Counted from the stretch's first letter, positions 51,835 to 61,725 are shown. The stretch: 64,000 nt of DNA from Paenibacillus camerounensis (GCF_000723885.1 NZ_CCDG010000038.1:1-64000); one strand, 5' to 3'. Made by a program: numbers and translations. Notes: generated by a model from the letters alone, not told the origin.

Positions 51835-54800
51835 TCATTCTAGTACCGGGTCTGTCCGCGGTATCGCATAGGAAATCCGGGTTCCGGCTCCTGGAACGCT
51901 TTCGATGATCAGGCCCGTTCCGTAAATTTTAAGCAGCCGCCGCTGAATATTTCTCAGTCCGATGCCGCCCTCGGTCCGTTCTTCGGACAGAACCTCGGCG
52001 ATCCGCTCCTGCGACATGCCGATTCCGTCGTCAGTTACGGCAACGACCAGCTGTCTCGCCAGCAGGCGGATGGACAGCGTAACCGTTCCGCCGGCTTCCT
52101 TCTGCATCAGCCCGTGATTCACTGCGTTCTCTACAATCGGCTGAATGCTGAGCGGTGGAATCAGCTCCCTGATCCGCTCCGGCAAGTCATATTCAATATT
52201 TAGCCGGTCATCAAACCGGGCCTTCTCCAGAGCCAGATAAGACCGGACCAGCTCCAGTTCCTTCTCTACCGGCACCGTCTGTCCGCGGTTCTGAAAGTCA
52301 AAGCTGCTGCGCAGATACATGCTGAGATCCAGCAGCAGGTCTGTCGCCTTATCCGGATCATCCGGACATACTGAAATGATGGCATTAAGCGCGTTATACA
52401 AGAAATGAGGCTTGATCTGGGCCTGCAGGAAGGCGATTTCCGTCTCTACAGACTTACGGATCAGCTTGCGCATATCGAGCAGCGTCTGCACACGGGCCCT
52501 GAATTCGCGCAGCTCCACCGGCTGGATCAAATAGTCGTTAGCCCCGGCCTCAAAGATGGCCTGTATATTCTCCGGCCGGTTTCCGGAAGTCAGCACAAGG
52601 ATCGGCAGCTCGGATAAGATGAACCGTTCTCGGATAGCCTGGCACAGCACCAGCCCGGGCATCTCGGACATTGCCCAGTCCATAATAACGAGATCGATAT
52701 CCGGCTGCTCCTGCATCATCATAAGCGCTTCCGGACCGCTGGCAGCCGTCACCACCAGATGACGCTCCAGCCGCAGAGCGTTAGAGAGGACCAGCAGGTT
52801 AACCGGGTCATTATCAACAACCAGAATTGTACAGCAATCCTCGCTGAGCACCAGCTCCAGTTCGCCAGATACCGGCTCAGCGGAAGCAGCAGTTTCCCAG
52901 CCTGTAATCTCCAGATAATCCTGAACCAGGAAAGCTGTCTGCTCATTCAGCACCGGAAGCGTAAAGCGAAATACGGTTCCCCTCCCCGGTGTTGACTCCC
53001 CTTCTATCCTTCCGCCGTTCAGCTCCACGAGCTTCTGGGTAATGCTCAGGCCGAGCCCGTTCTCACGGTACAGCTTCTGTGCAGAAGCCCCCTGCGGATC
53101 GTAGGCATCGAATATCGTCCGCAGCCGCTCCGGAGGCAATCCCGATCCCGTATCAGCGACCTGGATAACTACATAATCTTCTTTAACCTCAGCCGATACA
53201 GTTATCACACCCTGCTGGGTATAATGTACTGCATTTGCCAGCAAATTGAATAAAATCTGCGCCAGCCGCTGCTCATCCGTTTCAAGGAGCGGCAGGGAAT
53301 CCGGCAGCTCTAGCCTGAAGCTCAGCTTCGGATTCCCTGTAACATGGCGGGTAACCTCAATGACAGAGGAAGCGACACTGCGCAGGTCAACAGCCTGCCT
53401 CTGCAGGAACAGATCCCCGTGGTTCAGCTTGGCAAAATCAGCCATATCATTGATTAGAGCAGACAGCCTCTTTCCGGTGGACATAACCATGGACAGCTGT
53501 CCCTTCTGCTGGGCGTTCAATGTCCCCGCTGCCCCTTCTGACAGGGTCTGGGCAATATTGACGATCCCCTGCAGCGGACTTCGAAGCTCACGAGAGGTAG
53601 CGGCCATGAAGTCATCCTTCAGTCCGTCCAGCGTCAGCAGCCGGCGTGACAGCTGCTCTACTTCAAGAAAGGATGCCGCATATTGGCGGGTCATCAGAAT
53701 AGCCTGAAAGAATCCGAACAGAATAATTTCATAGGACAGCACATAATAATGCAACGGCATATCGCTGAAGCTGACCAGGTAAAAGAGGATAACTACGCTC
53801 AGGCTCTCTATACTGACCATCATTAAAAACATATTTTTGCGGTTCTGAAGTGTGCCCGCAATCATGGAGTAGAGTACAAAGCTAATGGCGACAACGCCCC
53901 ACGTTAACAGCAGTCCTTCCAGATAGCTGAAATACTGCGCCGGAATAAACACCGCCGTCAGCAGCAGCACTGCCGTAATGGCTCTGGAGGCTCTCATCAC
54001 TGCCTGCGGTACCGGATAGTTAACCGAATTCGCCACATATCGGAGCAGATAATAATAGACCAGTGTTGAAGAGGCGAGCTGAAGCTTAAGCACGATCTCG
54101 TAGGGCAGACCAGGCAATACGGCAGCAATCAGCTTTTCACCGTGTGTCAGGATGTATATAAGAGCCGCGATACTGAACAAGCCCAGATAAAGAGTGATTC
54201 CCCGGCTTGCCTTAACCTTGGAGAACATAAGCAGAAATAACGCCAGTGCAAAAAATCCGAAGATGGTTGCCCCGTCTACAAATAAGGCGAACTCCCGGTG
54301 CTCCATTATGGATTTCTGATCCCCGATAATAATCGGCTGGATAATACCGCCGGAAGAATAATTGTAATTAGCCACCTGCACGATAATCTCAAGCCTGCCG
54401 CCGTCAACAGCGGCGAATCCCATGTAAGGAATATTGTTGGCTGTACTTTCAGAGGGCTCGGATGCGGGAAGGCCGCTATGACCGATCTCCTGGCCGTTCA
54501 GATAGATCTTGCTTGCCATGCGGATGTTAAGTGCCCGCAGGCCGTATACGACTGCATCCCCTTCAGGAATAACAGCCTGAAGACGGTAAGTCGCATAACC
54601 CTTGGCTTGGCTTGTACCATTATCCGACAGGTATGTATTCCACTTCTCCGGCACCCGGATCATTGCAGACACTGCCGGAGCACCCCCGCCGTTATGCGTT
54701 GAACGGAAGTCATCCGGTTCCAGCAGCCTGTCACGGTAAAACTCCCATTCCCCGTCCAGCGCAAGCTCCCCGTCCCGCTGAAAATTCCATTGCCGCAGAT

Positions 54801-54924
54801 CAATTATGCCTTGCCTGGAGACCGGCTTATCCTGTGTGACCATCACATTCTGAAGGATGGAGAACAGCGGCACACTGCAGACCAGCAGCAGGCTGGCCAG
54901 CACGCTAAGCCAATATTTACTCAT
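51835..54924 (-). CDS. Hybrid sensor kinase 7TM-HK-REC-LytS with degenerate first core
   Basis: The protein is 1029 residues from ATG 54924 (AGAAGGGAG 8 bp upstream). It has a signal-anchor, an external 7TMR-DISM-type beta domain, seven membrane helices, a first kinase core, a receiver and a second LytS/YesM-type kinase core. The first core's H box reads TSRELRSPL, with Arg445 in place of the phospho-accepting His; its ATP-binding boxes (NLLANAVHY, DTGSGL, GLGLSI) are intact. The receiver keeps Asp749 but has Gln801 in place of the conserved Lys. The second core is intact with His840 in IKPHFLYNALN. Signalling to the BTAD regulator should therefore run through the second core. Confidence 0.9.
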   Translation of the reverse strand: MSKYWLSVLASLLLVCSVPLFSILQNVMVTQDKPVSRQGIIDLRQWNFQRDGELALDGEWEFYRDRLLEPDDFRSTHNGGGAPAVSAMIRVPEKWNTYLSDNGTSQAKGYATYRLQAVIPEGDAVVYGLRALNIRMASKIYLNGQEIGHSGLPASEPSESTANNIPYMGFAAVDGGRLEIIVQVANYNYSSGGIIQPIIIGDQKSIMEHREFALFVDGATIFGFFALALFLLMFSKVKASRGITLYLGLFSIAALIYILTHGEKLIAAVLPGLPYEIVLKLQLASSTLVYYYLLRYVANSVNYPVPQAVMRASRAITAVLLLTAVFIPAQYFSYLEGLLLTWGVVAISFVLYSMIAGTLQNRKNMFLMMVSIESLSVVILFYLVSFSDMPLHYYVLSYEIILFGFFQAILMTRQYAASFLEVEQLSRRLLTLDGLKDDFMAATSRELRSPLQGIVNIAQTLSEGAAGTLNAQQKGQLSMVMSTGKRLSALINDMADFAKLNHGDLFLQRQAVDLRSVASSVIEVTRHVTGNPKLSFRLELPDSLPLLETDEQRLAQILFNLLANAVHYTQQGVITVSAEVKEDYVVIQVADTGSGLPPERLRTIFDAYDPQGASAQKLYRENGLGLSITQKLVELNGGRIEGESTPGRGTVFRFTLPVLNEQTAFLVQDYLEITGWETAASAEPVSGELELVLSEDCCTILVVDNDPVNLLVLSNALRLERHLVVTAASGPEALMMMQEQPDIDLVIMDWAMSEMPGLVLCQAIRERFILSELPILVLTSGNRPENIQAIFEAGANDYLIQPVELREFRARVQTLLDMRKLIRKSVETEIAFLQAQIKPHFLYNALNAIISVCPDDPDKATDLLLDLSMYLRSSFDFQNRGQTVPVEKELELVRSYLALEKARFDDRLNIEYDLPERIRELIPPLSIQPIVENAVNHGLMQKEAGGTVTLSIRLLARQLVVAVTDDGIGMSQERIAEVLSEERTEGGIGLRNIQRRLLKIYGTGLIIESVPGAGTRISYAIPRTDPVLE

Positions 54925-55062
54925 ATCCCAGGCTCCCTTCTGGCTCGGTATCATTCCTATTATAAAATTATACCTTGAAATTCTTTCCGTGATAAAGAAA
55001 AAACCGATTCCTATATTTCGGAATCGGCGGTCTTACTTGTTATACCTTTGAACTGGTAAGTT

Positions 55063-56358
55063 TTATTTCATTTCCGGCGCCGGCGCTGCAGCAGCACCAT
55101 CCTGTGATTTGGAGAGGAGGATGTTCAGGACAATCGCCGTCAGGGACCCGGAGACAATACCGTTCTGCAGCAGCATTCTGGCGAATTCCGGCAGCTGGTC
55201 GAACATGGAAGGCAGAACGGCCGAGCCGAGGCCCACGGCAATACTGCAGGCCGCAATCAGCAGATTGCCGTCCTTGCGCAGATCAACCTCGGACAGAATA
55301 GACATTCCGGAGGCCGCTACAGAACCAAACATAACGATCATCGCACCGCCCAGCACCGCATTAGGTACTACAGTAGTCAGGGAAGCAAGCTTGGGCAGAA
55401 GTCCCAGTACCACCATTATTCCTCCTGCTGCAAAGATGACATTGCGCGTCTTCACACGGGTCAGTGAGAGCAGCCCCACGTTCTGGGAGAACGCCGTATA
55501 AGGAAAGGCATTGAACAGGCCGCCCAGCATAATAGCAAGTCCTTCAGAGCGCAGCCCGTTCACAACCTGCCGGTTCTCTACTTTCTGGTCGGTGGCCTTG
55601 CCGACCGCAAAATATACGCCGGTCGATTCGACCATGGATACAATATTGACAATAATCATCGTGAAGATTGCCGTTACACTGAACTGCGGCCAGCCGAAGT
55701 AGAATGGCTGGGCGATGCTTACGTAAGATGCGGTACCGACAGCAGAGAAATCAACAATCCCCATAAAGTAGCCGATTGCGGTTCCGGCTACAAGACCGAC
55801 CAGAACAGAAACGGAGCGCAGGAAGCCTGTCGCGAGCCGGTTCACCGCAAGGATAACCAGAAGCGTAATCAGGGCCAGCAGCAGATTGCGCGGCTGTCCG
55901 AAATCTGCGCTGCCCTGCCCGCCGGCCACATTGTTCATGGCTACAGGAATAAGCGACAGGCCGATTATCGTTACTACCGAACCGGTAACCACCGTGGGGA
56001 AAAACTTGAGCAGCCTGCCGTATACAGGGGCTGCCAGCACCACGAACAAGCCGGCAATAATGATCGCCCCATATGCGGTTGCGAGGTTCGAGCCTGAAGC
56101 GATGGCGATAATCGGGCTGACAGCAGTGAACGTACAGCCCAGTACTACCGGCAGGCCGCTGCCGAAGTATTTGCTGCCCATAACCTGAAGCAGCGTTGCC
56201 AGGCCGCAGGTGAACAGATCAGCGGCAATGAGATAGGCCATCTGCTCTGCGCTTAAATTCAACGCGCCTCCGACAACCAGCGGTACAATAACTGCTCCGG
56301 CATACATGGCCAGCACATGCTGCAGCCCCAGAGCGAATATCTTCTGCTTGCTTAACAT
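55063..56358 (-). CDS. pbuX: Xanthine permease
   Basis: This 431-residue nucleobase:cation symporter-2 permease has about 12-14 helices with QHVLAMYAGAVIVPLVVGGAL at the start and the family's central motif in the second half (GLFNAFPYTAFSQNVGL). It overlaps xpt by 7 bp and shares its purine riboswitch. Confidence 0.95.
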   Translation of the reverse strand: MLSKQKIFALGLQHVLAMYAGAVIVPLVVGGALNLSAEQMAYLIAADLFTCGLATLLQVMGSKYFGSGLPVVLGCTFTAVSPIIAIASGSNLATAYGAIIIAGLFVVLAAPVYGRLLKFFPTVVTGSVVTIIGLSLIPVAMNNVAGGQGSADFGQPRNLLLALITLLVILAVNRLATGFLRSVSVLVGLVAGTAIGYFMGIVDFSAVGTASYVSIAQPFYFGWPQFSVTAIFTMIIVNIVSMVESTGVYFAVGKATDQKVENRQVVNGLRSEGLAIMLGGLFNAFPYTAFSQNVGLLSLTRVKTRNVIFAAGGIMVVLGLLPKLASLTTVVPNAVLGGAMIVMFGSVAASGMSILSEVDLRKDGNLLIAACSIAVGLGSAVLPSMFDQLPEFARMLLQNGIVSGSLTAIVLNILLSKSQDGAAAAPAPEMK

Positions 56359-56957
56359 CCTGCACTCTCCTTAATCAGCTCTTCATTTGCAATAAAGTGA
56401 ACTTCTCCGGGGGCCATGGATGAGATTCTTGCCAGCGCATGCACGGCAATGCCTCTCTTCTCCAGCAGGCTCCGGCCTTCCTGAAAGCTCTTCTCGATTA
56501 CGCAGCCTACGCCAAGCAGCTGCGCACCGGACTGCTCTACAATATCCGCCAGCCCGACCAGCGCGGCACCGGTGGCCAGAAAATCATCAACGATCAGCAC
56601 CTTGTCCTCAGGCCCTAAATATTTCTGCGAAATACTGATTTGGTAGTCCTCCCCGCGGGTAAAAGAATGCACAGGGGCCGAATAGACATCTTCGGATAAG
56701 GTTACGGCCTTCTTTTTCTTTGCGTAAATAAAAGGAACCGAGAACGCAATTCCCGCTGCCATAGCGAATTGGATTCCGCTGGCCTCAACCGTGAGGATTT
56801 TGGTAACCGGCAAATGGCCGAATATTTCCTTGAACTCCTGTCCGGTCTGCAGGGCAAGCCCGGTATCGACCTGATGATTCAGGAAGGAATCCACCTTTAA
56901 CACGGTATCTGACAGAATCAGGCCTTCTTTTCTAATACGTTCTTCTAATACTTTCAT
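56352..56957 (-). CDS. xpt: Xanthine phosphoribosyltransferase
   Basis: This 201-residue type I PRTase has the PRPP-binding loop VLIVDDFLATGAAL and the family's N-terminus MKVLEERIRKEG. It converts xanthine and PRPP to XMP for purine salvage. It is the first gene of the xpt-pbuX operon and is preceded by a guanine-type riboswitch and its terminator. Confidence 0.97.
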   Translation of the reverse strand: MKVLEERIRKEGLILSDTVLKVDSFLNHQVDTGLALQTGQEFKEIFGHLPVTKILTVEASGIQFAMAAGIAFSVPFIYAKKKKAVTLSEDVYSAPVHSFTRGEDYQISISQKYLGPEDKVLIVDDFLATGAALVGLADIVEQSGAQLLGVGCVIEKSFQEGRSLLEKRGIAVHALARISSMAPGEVHFIANEELIKESAGC

Positions 56958-57016
56958 AACAGCAGCCTCTCTCCTTTAATGGTTGTTGCAGCTGGGTGAA
57001 CGGCTGAAACAAAAAA

Positions 57017-57061
57017 AAGGACAGCTTCACTTGAACGTTTCTCTCAAGTGAAGCTGTCCTT
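57017..57061 (-). terminator. Riboswitch-controlled terminator of xpt-pbuX
   Basis: Arms 57017-57034 and 57044-57061 form an 18-bp perfect stem with a 9-nt loop, followed on minus by eight T. The AGUGAA of the riboswitch P1 3' strand (about 57169-57174) can pair with UUCACU of the terminator 5' arm, offering an antiterminator. Confidence 0.9.
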
Positions 57062-57171
57062 CTGGGTTTTTGTCCCTAAGCGGTGTAACACATCAGCAGT
57101 GTCCGCATCGCTTGGACCAGCCTTCTGCCAGCATTGCAGCTGATGAAGCGGAACCCTAGATGCGCTATTTC

Positions 57172-57242
57172 ACTCATAGTCGGATAGTTGCAGTGGTTAT
57201 CCGGTAGAAACTTATGGGCCATATCCCCAAGATTATATGAGT
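57172..57242 (-). ncRNA. Purine (guanine-type) riboswitch aptamer
   Basis: On minus the sequence keeps the purine-aptamer core: ACTCATATAAT, GGATATGG, AAGTTTCTACCGG and CCGACTATGAGT. P1 pairs 57237-57242 with 57172-57177, and P3 (GGATA/TATCC) has a longer loop than in the B. subtilis xpt aptamer. The discriminating base in CCGACTATG is C, the guanine/xanthine-class choice (adenine aptamers have U). Its genes xpt-pbuX fit. Confidence 0.97.
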
Positions 57243-57276
57243 TGTTATATGAATATCCGTATTTAAACCTTTGTAT

Positions 57277-57305
57277 ATCTTACACGCTCTGTACGATCCT
57301 TACAA
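57277..57305 (-). promoter_or_regulatory. Probable promoter of the xpt-pbuX operon
   Basis: On minus, TTGTAA (57305-57300), a 17-bp spacer and TAAGAT (57282-57277) stand about 35 bp before the riboswitch aptamer. Confidence 0.55.
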
Positions 57306-57312
57306 GCCCCCT

Positions 57313-57705
57313 TTACTGAAAAAAACAGATGAATTTTGACAACTTTTCATGTAATTCATCCATTTTCATCCACACCGGCAGGCTATAGACATCCAAACCG
57401 GAAAGATTGATGCAGATGGCCAGGCAAAAAGACAGGATAACCGTTACCAGCCGTTCACTTCCGCTGTATAGCAAAGTCAGGGAAATCGTCATTGTAGTTA
57501 ACAGCCAGACAGTAAAGCTGCCCAAAGGCAGCCGGAGGGACGAATTCTGCTATTGAGAGCCCCTATACCCGTCAGCAGCATGCGGTGGGCGGCGGTGCAG
57601 GCGGCCACGCTGTAAACAGCGGTCCGCTTAAGCGTAAAAGGGTACACCGGCGAAAGCGTTAATCAGACCGGACACAGACAAAAAGCTGTCATAAACAAAC
57701 CAGAT
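57313..57705 (-). pseudogene. Possible frameshifted membrane-protein remnant
   Basis: Three consecutive minus-strand pieces in different frames have hydrophobic, coding-like composition: about 57640-57705 (SFLSVSGLINAFAGVPF), 57498-57647 (PFTLKRTAVYSVAACTAAHRM) and 57313-57525 (LLTTMTISLTLLY, VTVILSFCLAICINL). Together they look like the N-terminal membrane part of a sensor or similar protein with two frameshifts. No ATG or ribosome site serves the last piece (only TTG). The family was not identified. Confidence 0.35.
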
Positions 57706-57813
57706 CATTAGGCTAATTTATGGTTAAACTGGTGTTTTCCCTGTGTTTCCTCTATCATCGCCCGTCTAATAAAAGTATACTTATAAAAACTAGCTAGATA
57801 AAGGCGGGCGAGC

Positions 57814-60800
57814 ATGAAAATTAAGCAACAGATTGGGTTGGCAACTATAACTTCTACACTGCTGCTCAGCAGTATGATTACTATAGCAGTAGTCTCTCTT
57901 GAAGGATTACCTTTATATCTGTCCCTTGGCGCAGGTGCAGCAGGCATTCTGCTCTGCTTCTGCATGATGACACTGATACACCGCAATGTTACACGGGGTA
58001 TTGAACAGATCCGGTCTATATCTGCAAATATTGCCGGAGACACGCTGGATGCCTCAGGAATAACTACGGGCAAGGATGAATTCGGGCAGCTGGCCCAGTC
58101 CTTTTACCGTCTGGGTGTTGATCTGCATCATAAGACCGCCGAGGAGCGTGTTCTGCGCCTGAAGGCAGAGGAGCAGGCCTGGATTAATACAGAGGTTTCA
58201 GAGATGGCGCTGCGCCTGCAGGGCTCCGTGCACCTGCAGACTGCAGCACGCATCTTCATCTCGCGGCTGTCAACGGCTGTCGGCGGAAGCTATGGCGCCA
58301 TATACATGCTGCAGCATAACCGGCTGCAGTTCACGGCGGGCTATGCTTTTGACGAAGCATCCGTAAGCCGCGAACCGTTTGCGCTCGGCAGCGGGCTGGT
58401 TGGCCAATGTGCAGTTGACAAGCAGATGCTTATCCTGAACGATTTGCCTGATAATTATATAAGAGTTCATTCCGGGCTGGGGGAGACACTCCCCACTACA
58501 CTAATTGTATTTCCGCTTGTGTATGAGGCCGAGGTTGTCGCTGTAATTGAGCTGGCCACCCTGAAGGTGCTTGGCGACAAAGAGCGGCAATTAATCGAGC
58601 GGACCAGCCAGAACATGGGCGTGCTGATCAACACTCTGGCCGATGTCGCCCGGATTGAGGAGCTGCTGAATCATACACAGCTGCAGAAGGAAGAGCTTGA
58701 AGCGCAGACAGAAGAGCTGCAGGCACAGACCCAGGAGCTGGAGGCGCAGACGGAGGAGCTTCGGGCACAGACAGATGAACTGGCTGCGTCCAACAGCAAT
58801 CTGCAGCACCAGATGGAGCTGACAGCACAGCAGAAGCTGGAGATTGAGGCTCAGGCTGATGAGCTGCTCGCACAGACGGAGGAGCTGGCAGCTTCCAACC
58901 AGGATCTGCTGGTACAGATGAAGCTTACTGCACAGCAGAAAGACGAAATCAAGGTTCAGGCGGACGAGCTGCTCGCACAAACCGAAGAGCTGCAGGACCA
59001 GAAGGAACAGCTTCAGGCTCAGGCCCAGGAGCTGCTTGCACAGACCGAGGAGCTCTCGGTCTCTAATGAGAATTTGCAGCTCCAGATGGAGCTGACTGCA
59101 CGGCAGAAGTCGGAGATCGAGGCTCAGGCCGATGAACTGCTGGCACAGACGGAGGAGCTGGCAGCCTCCAACCAGGATCTGCAGGTACAGATGAAGCTTA
59201 CTGCACAGCAGAAAGAGGAAATTCAGGAGCAGGCAGACGAGCTGCTCGCACAGACGGAAGAGCTGCAGAACCAGAAAGAGCAGCTCCAGGCACAGGCTCA
59301 GGAGCTGGAAGAGCAGACGGAAGAACTGCTCACGCAAACGGAGGAGCTTGCTACCTCCAACAGCAATCTGCAGGATCAGATGAAGCTCACTTCCCGGCAA
59401 AAAGAAGAGATTCAGAACCAGGCCAACGAGCTGCTTGCACAGACGAGTGAGCTGCAGGACCAGAAGGAGCAGCTGGAGGCCCAGGCCCAGGAGCTGTTTG
59501 CCCAGACCGAGGAGCTCGCTGTGTCCAATAAGAGCCTGCTCACCCAAATGGAGCTCACAGAGCAGCAGAAGGAAGAAATCAAGGTTCAGGCGGAAGAGAT
59601 CTTTATGGCTGCCCAGTACAAGTCAGAATTCCTGGCCAATGTATCCCACGAGCTGCGGACACCGCTGAACAGCCTGCTGATCCTGTCACAGATTCTGTCC
59701 GAGAACAAAGAAGGTAATCTTGGTGCCAAGCAGTTGGAATATGTGCATACTATATTCTCAGCAGGCAAAGATCTGCTTCAGCTGATTGATGAAATTCTTG
59801 ACCTGGCCAAGCTGGAGGTCGGTAAAATGACGGCTGTTATGGAGCCGGTGCCGGTTCATGATATCAGCAGCCATATCTACCGCCGGTTCGAGCAGCAGGC
59901 GAAAGCCAAGAATCTGCGCTTTGACGTACACTGTGACAGCAGGCTCCCTGAGCATCTGCTGACCGACGGTCACAGGCTACAGCAGATTCTGAACAATCTG
60001 CTCTCCAATGCCCTGAAGTTTACGCCGGAGCACGGCTCCATCTCCCTGTCGATCCGGACAAGCGGCAATGAAATCATCTTCGCTGTGAGCGATACCGGGA
60101 TCGGCATCGCCCCCTCCAAGCTGGATAGTATCTTCGATGCCTTCCAGCAGGCCGACGGCACAACCAGCCGCAAATACGGGGGTACAGGCCTCGGCCTGAC
60201 TATCTGCCGTGAGCTGGCTGGAATGCTGGGCGGAAGAATCGAGGTGGATTCGGTTGAAGGCAAGGGAAGCACCTTCTCCCTGACTCTTCCTGTGGAGCTT
60301 CCGGATGAGGTAGCCTTATCCAAGGCTCCGTCCGTTTTTGCGGCAGCTGCGAACGAAAGTCTTGCGCCGGTTAAACACACAGCAGTTAAAGAGCATCCTT
60401 CATTCCGCGAATCCTTTGTTCCCGATATTTCAATTTCCAATCCGAAGCTGCTGCAGTTTGCAGAGATGGATGATGACCGGAATAACCTCGGAAACGGGGA
60501 TACGCTGCTGCTGATCATTGAGGAGGATGCCGAGTTTGCGGCAATTCTGCTTAATCTTGCCCGCAGCAGAGGCTTCAAGGCCATCGTAGCCTTCCAGGGC
60601 GATCAGGGCCTTGCCCTCGCTTATGCCTACAAGCCTGATGCTATCCTGCTCGACCTGCATCTGCCTGTGCTTGACGGCTGGGCGATCATCAGCCGGCTGA
60701 AGAGCCGGCCGGAGCTGCGCCACATTCCGGTCCATGTTATATCTACTGCCGAAGAGAACCAGCAGAGTCTGGCGATGGGCGCCCTCTCCTTCTGGAAGAA

Positions 60801-61671
60801 GCCGAGCGACGAGTCGGAGCTGGAAACAGCCTTCCTGCAGATCGAGACCTATATCCGCCGTCCGGTGAAGAGCCTGCTGATCGTGGAAGACAATCAGCTG
60901 CTGCGCAGCAGTCTGGTCGAATTCATTGCCCATCCGGATGTACGCGTTGTTGCCGTCGGCACAGGACGTGAAGCCCTCGAGCAGCTAAGCAGCCATCACT
61001 TTGATTGCATGGTGCTTGACCTCGGGTTGTCCGATATCAGCGGCTTCGACCTAATGGAGCAGATCAAGACCAACCGCAAGCTGCAGACACTGCCGGTTAT
61101 CATCTATACAGGCAAGGATCTCAGTAAATCTGATGAGCAGCGCCTGAAGCATTATGCCGAAAGTATTGTAATTAAGAATGTGCGCTCCATGGAACGGCTC
61201 TATGATGAAACTGCACTGTACCTGCACCGCAGGCATGCCGACCTGCCTCTGGACAAGCAGCAGCTGATAGAGAAGCTGCATAACCCGGAAGCTGCCTTTG
61301 CCGGTAAGCAGATTCTGCTGGTCGATGATGATATGCGTAATATTTTTGCTTTATCGAGTGTACTTGAGGGTTATAATATGGATATCAGCTTTGCCCAGAA
61401 CGGCCTTGAAGCATTGGCGCATCTGGAGAAGCATCCGGAGACGCAGCTTGTATTCATGGACATCATGATGCCGGAAATGGACGGATATGAGACGATGAAG
61501 CGGATCCGGCAGAATCCGGAATATGATCATATCGTCATCATCGCCCTGACTGCCCGTGCGCTGGAAGAGGACCGCACCAAATGCCTCCAGGCAGGGGCAT
61601 CCGATTATATCTCGAAGCCGATTAATACAACGCAGCTGGTCACCGTCCTGAAGGTATGGTTAATCCAATAG
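57814..61671 (+). CDS. Giant hybrid histidine kinase HAMP-GAF-coiled coil-HK-3xREC
   Basis: This 1285-residue protein has two membrane helices in the first 52 residues with almost no external loop, a HAMP domain (about 52-110), a GAF domain (about 140-280) and a long Glu/Gln-rich coiled coil (about 285-600). A HisKA/HATPase core (His612 in VSHELRTPL; GGTGLGLTICREL) and three receivers (about 894-1010, 1018-1135, 1165-1285) follow, each with an acceptor Asp (LLDLHLP, VLDLGLS, FMDIMMP). It resembles cytosol-sensing hybrid kinases that integrate several signals. AAAGGCGGG precedes the ATG. A second REC-kinase follows 54 bp later. Confidence 0.95.
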   Translation: MKIKQQIGLATITSTLLLSSMITIAVVSLEGLPLYLSLGAGAAGILLCFCMMTLIHRNVTRGIEQIRSISANIAGDTLDASGITTGKDEFGQLAQSFYRLGVDLHHKTAEERVLRLKAEEQAWINTEVSEMALRLQGSVHLQTAARIFISRLSTAVGGSYGAIYMLQHNRLQFTAGYAFDEASVSREPFALGSGLVGQCAVDKQMLILNDLPDNYIRVHSGLGETLPTTLIVFPLVYEAEVVAVIELATLKVLGDKERQLIERTSQNMGVLINTLADVARIEELLNHTQLQKEELEAQTEELQAQTQELEAQTEELRAQTDELAASNSNLQHQMELTAQQKLEIEAQADELLAQTEELAASNQDLLVQMKLTAQQKDEIKVQADELLAQTEELQDQKEQLQAQAQELLAQTEELSVSNENLQLQMELTARQKSEIEAQADELLAQTEELAASNQDLQVQMKLTAQQKEEIQEQADELLAQTEELQNQKEQLQAQAQELEEQTEELLTQTEELATSNSNLQDQMKLTSRQKEEIQNQANELLAQTSELQDQKEQLEAQAQELFAQTEELAVSNKSLLTQMELTEQQKEEIKVQAEEIFMAAQYKSEFLANVSHELRTPLNSLLILSQILSENKEGNLGAKQLEYVHTIFSAGKDLLQLIDEILDLAKLEVGKMTAVMEPVPVHDISSHIYRRFEQQAKAKNLRFDVHCDSRLPEHLLTDGHRLQQILNNLLSNALKFTPEHGSISLSIRTSGNEIIFAVSDTGIGIAPSKLDSIFDAFQQADGTTSRKYGGTGLGLTICRELAGMLGGRIEVDSVEGKGSTFSLTLPVELPDEVALSKAPSVFAAAANESLAPVKHTAVKEHPSFRESFVPDISISNPKLLQFAEMDDDRNNLGNGDTLLLIIEEDAEFAAILLNLARSRGFKAIVAFQGDQGLALAYAYKPDAILLDLHLPVLDGWAIISRLKSRPELRHIPVHVISTAEENQQSLAMGALSFWKKPSDESELETAFLQIETYIRRPVKSLLIVEDNQLLRSSLVEFIAHPDVRVVAVGTGREALEQLSSHHFDCMVLDLGLSDISGFDLMEQIKTNRKLQTLPVIIYTGKDLSKSDEQRLKHYAESIVIKNVRSMERLYDETALYLHRRHADLPLDKQQLIEKLHNPEAAFAGKQILLVDDDMRNIFALSSVLEGYNMDISFAQNGLEALAHLEKHPETQLVFMDIMMPEMDGYETMKRIRQNPEYDHIVIIALTARALEEDRTKCLQAGASDYISKPINTTQLVTVLKVWLIQ

Positions 61672-61725
61672 CTTTTCATTATCACCATTTGTCACTTTCT
61701 ATTTTATTGTGCCCCGGGAGGAACT

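Noticed and set aside
57708..58073. 121-residue minus-strand open frame
   Set aside because: Overlaps the start of the hybrid kinase on the other strand and lacks a ribosome site or family features.
58591..59547. 318-residue open frame on minus inside the giant hybrid kinase
   Set aside because: It is the antisense image of the Gln/Glu/Leu heptad repeats; it has no ribosome site and the plus-strand domains are unambiguous.
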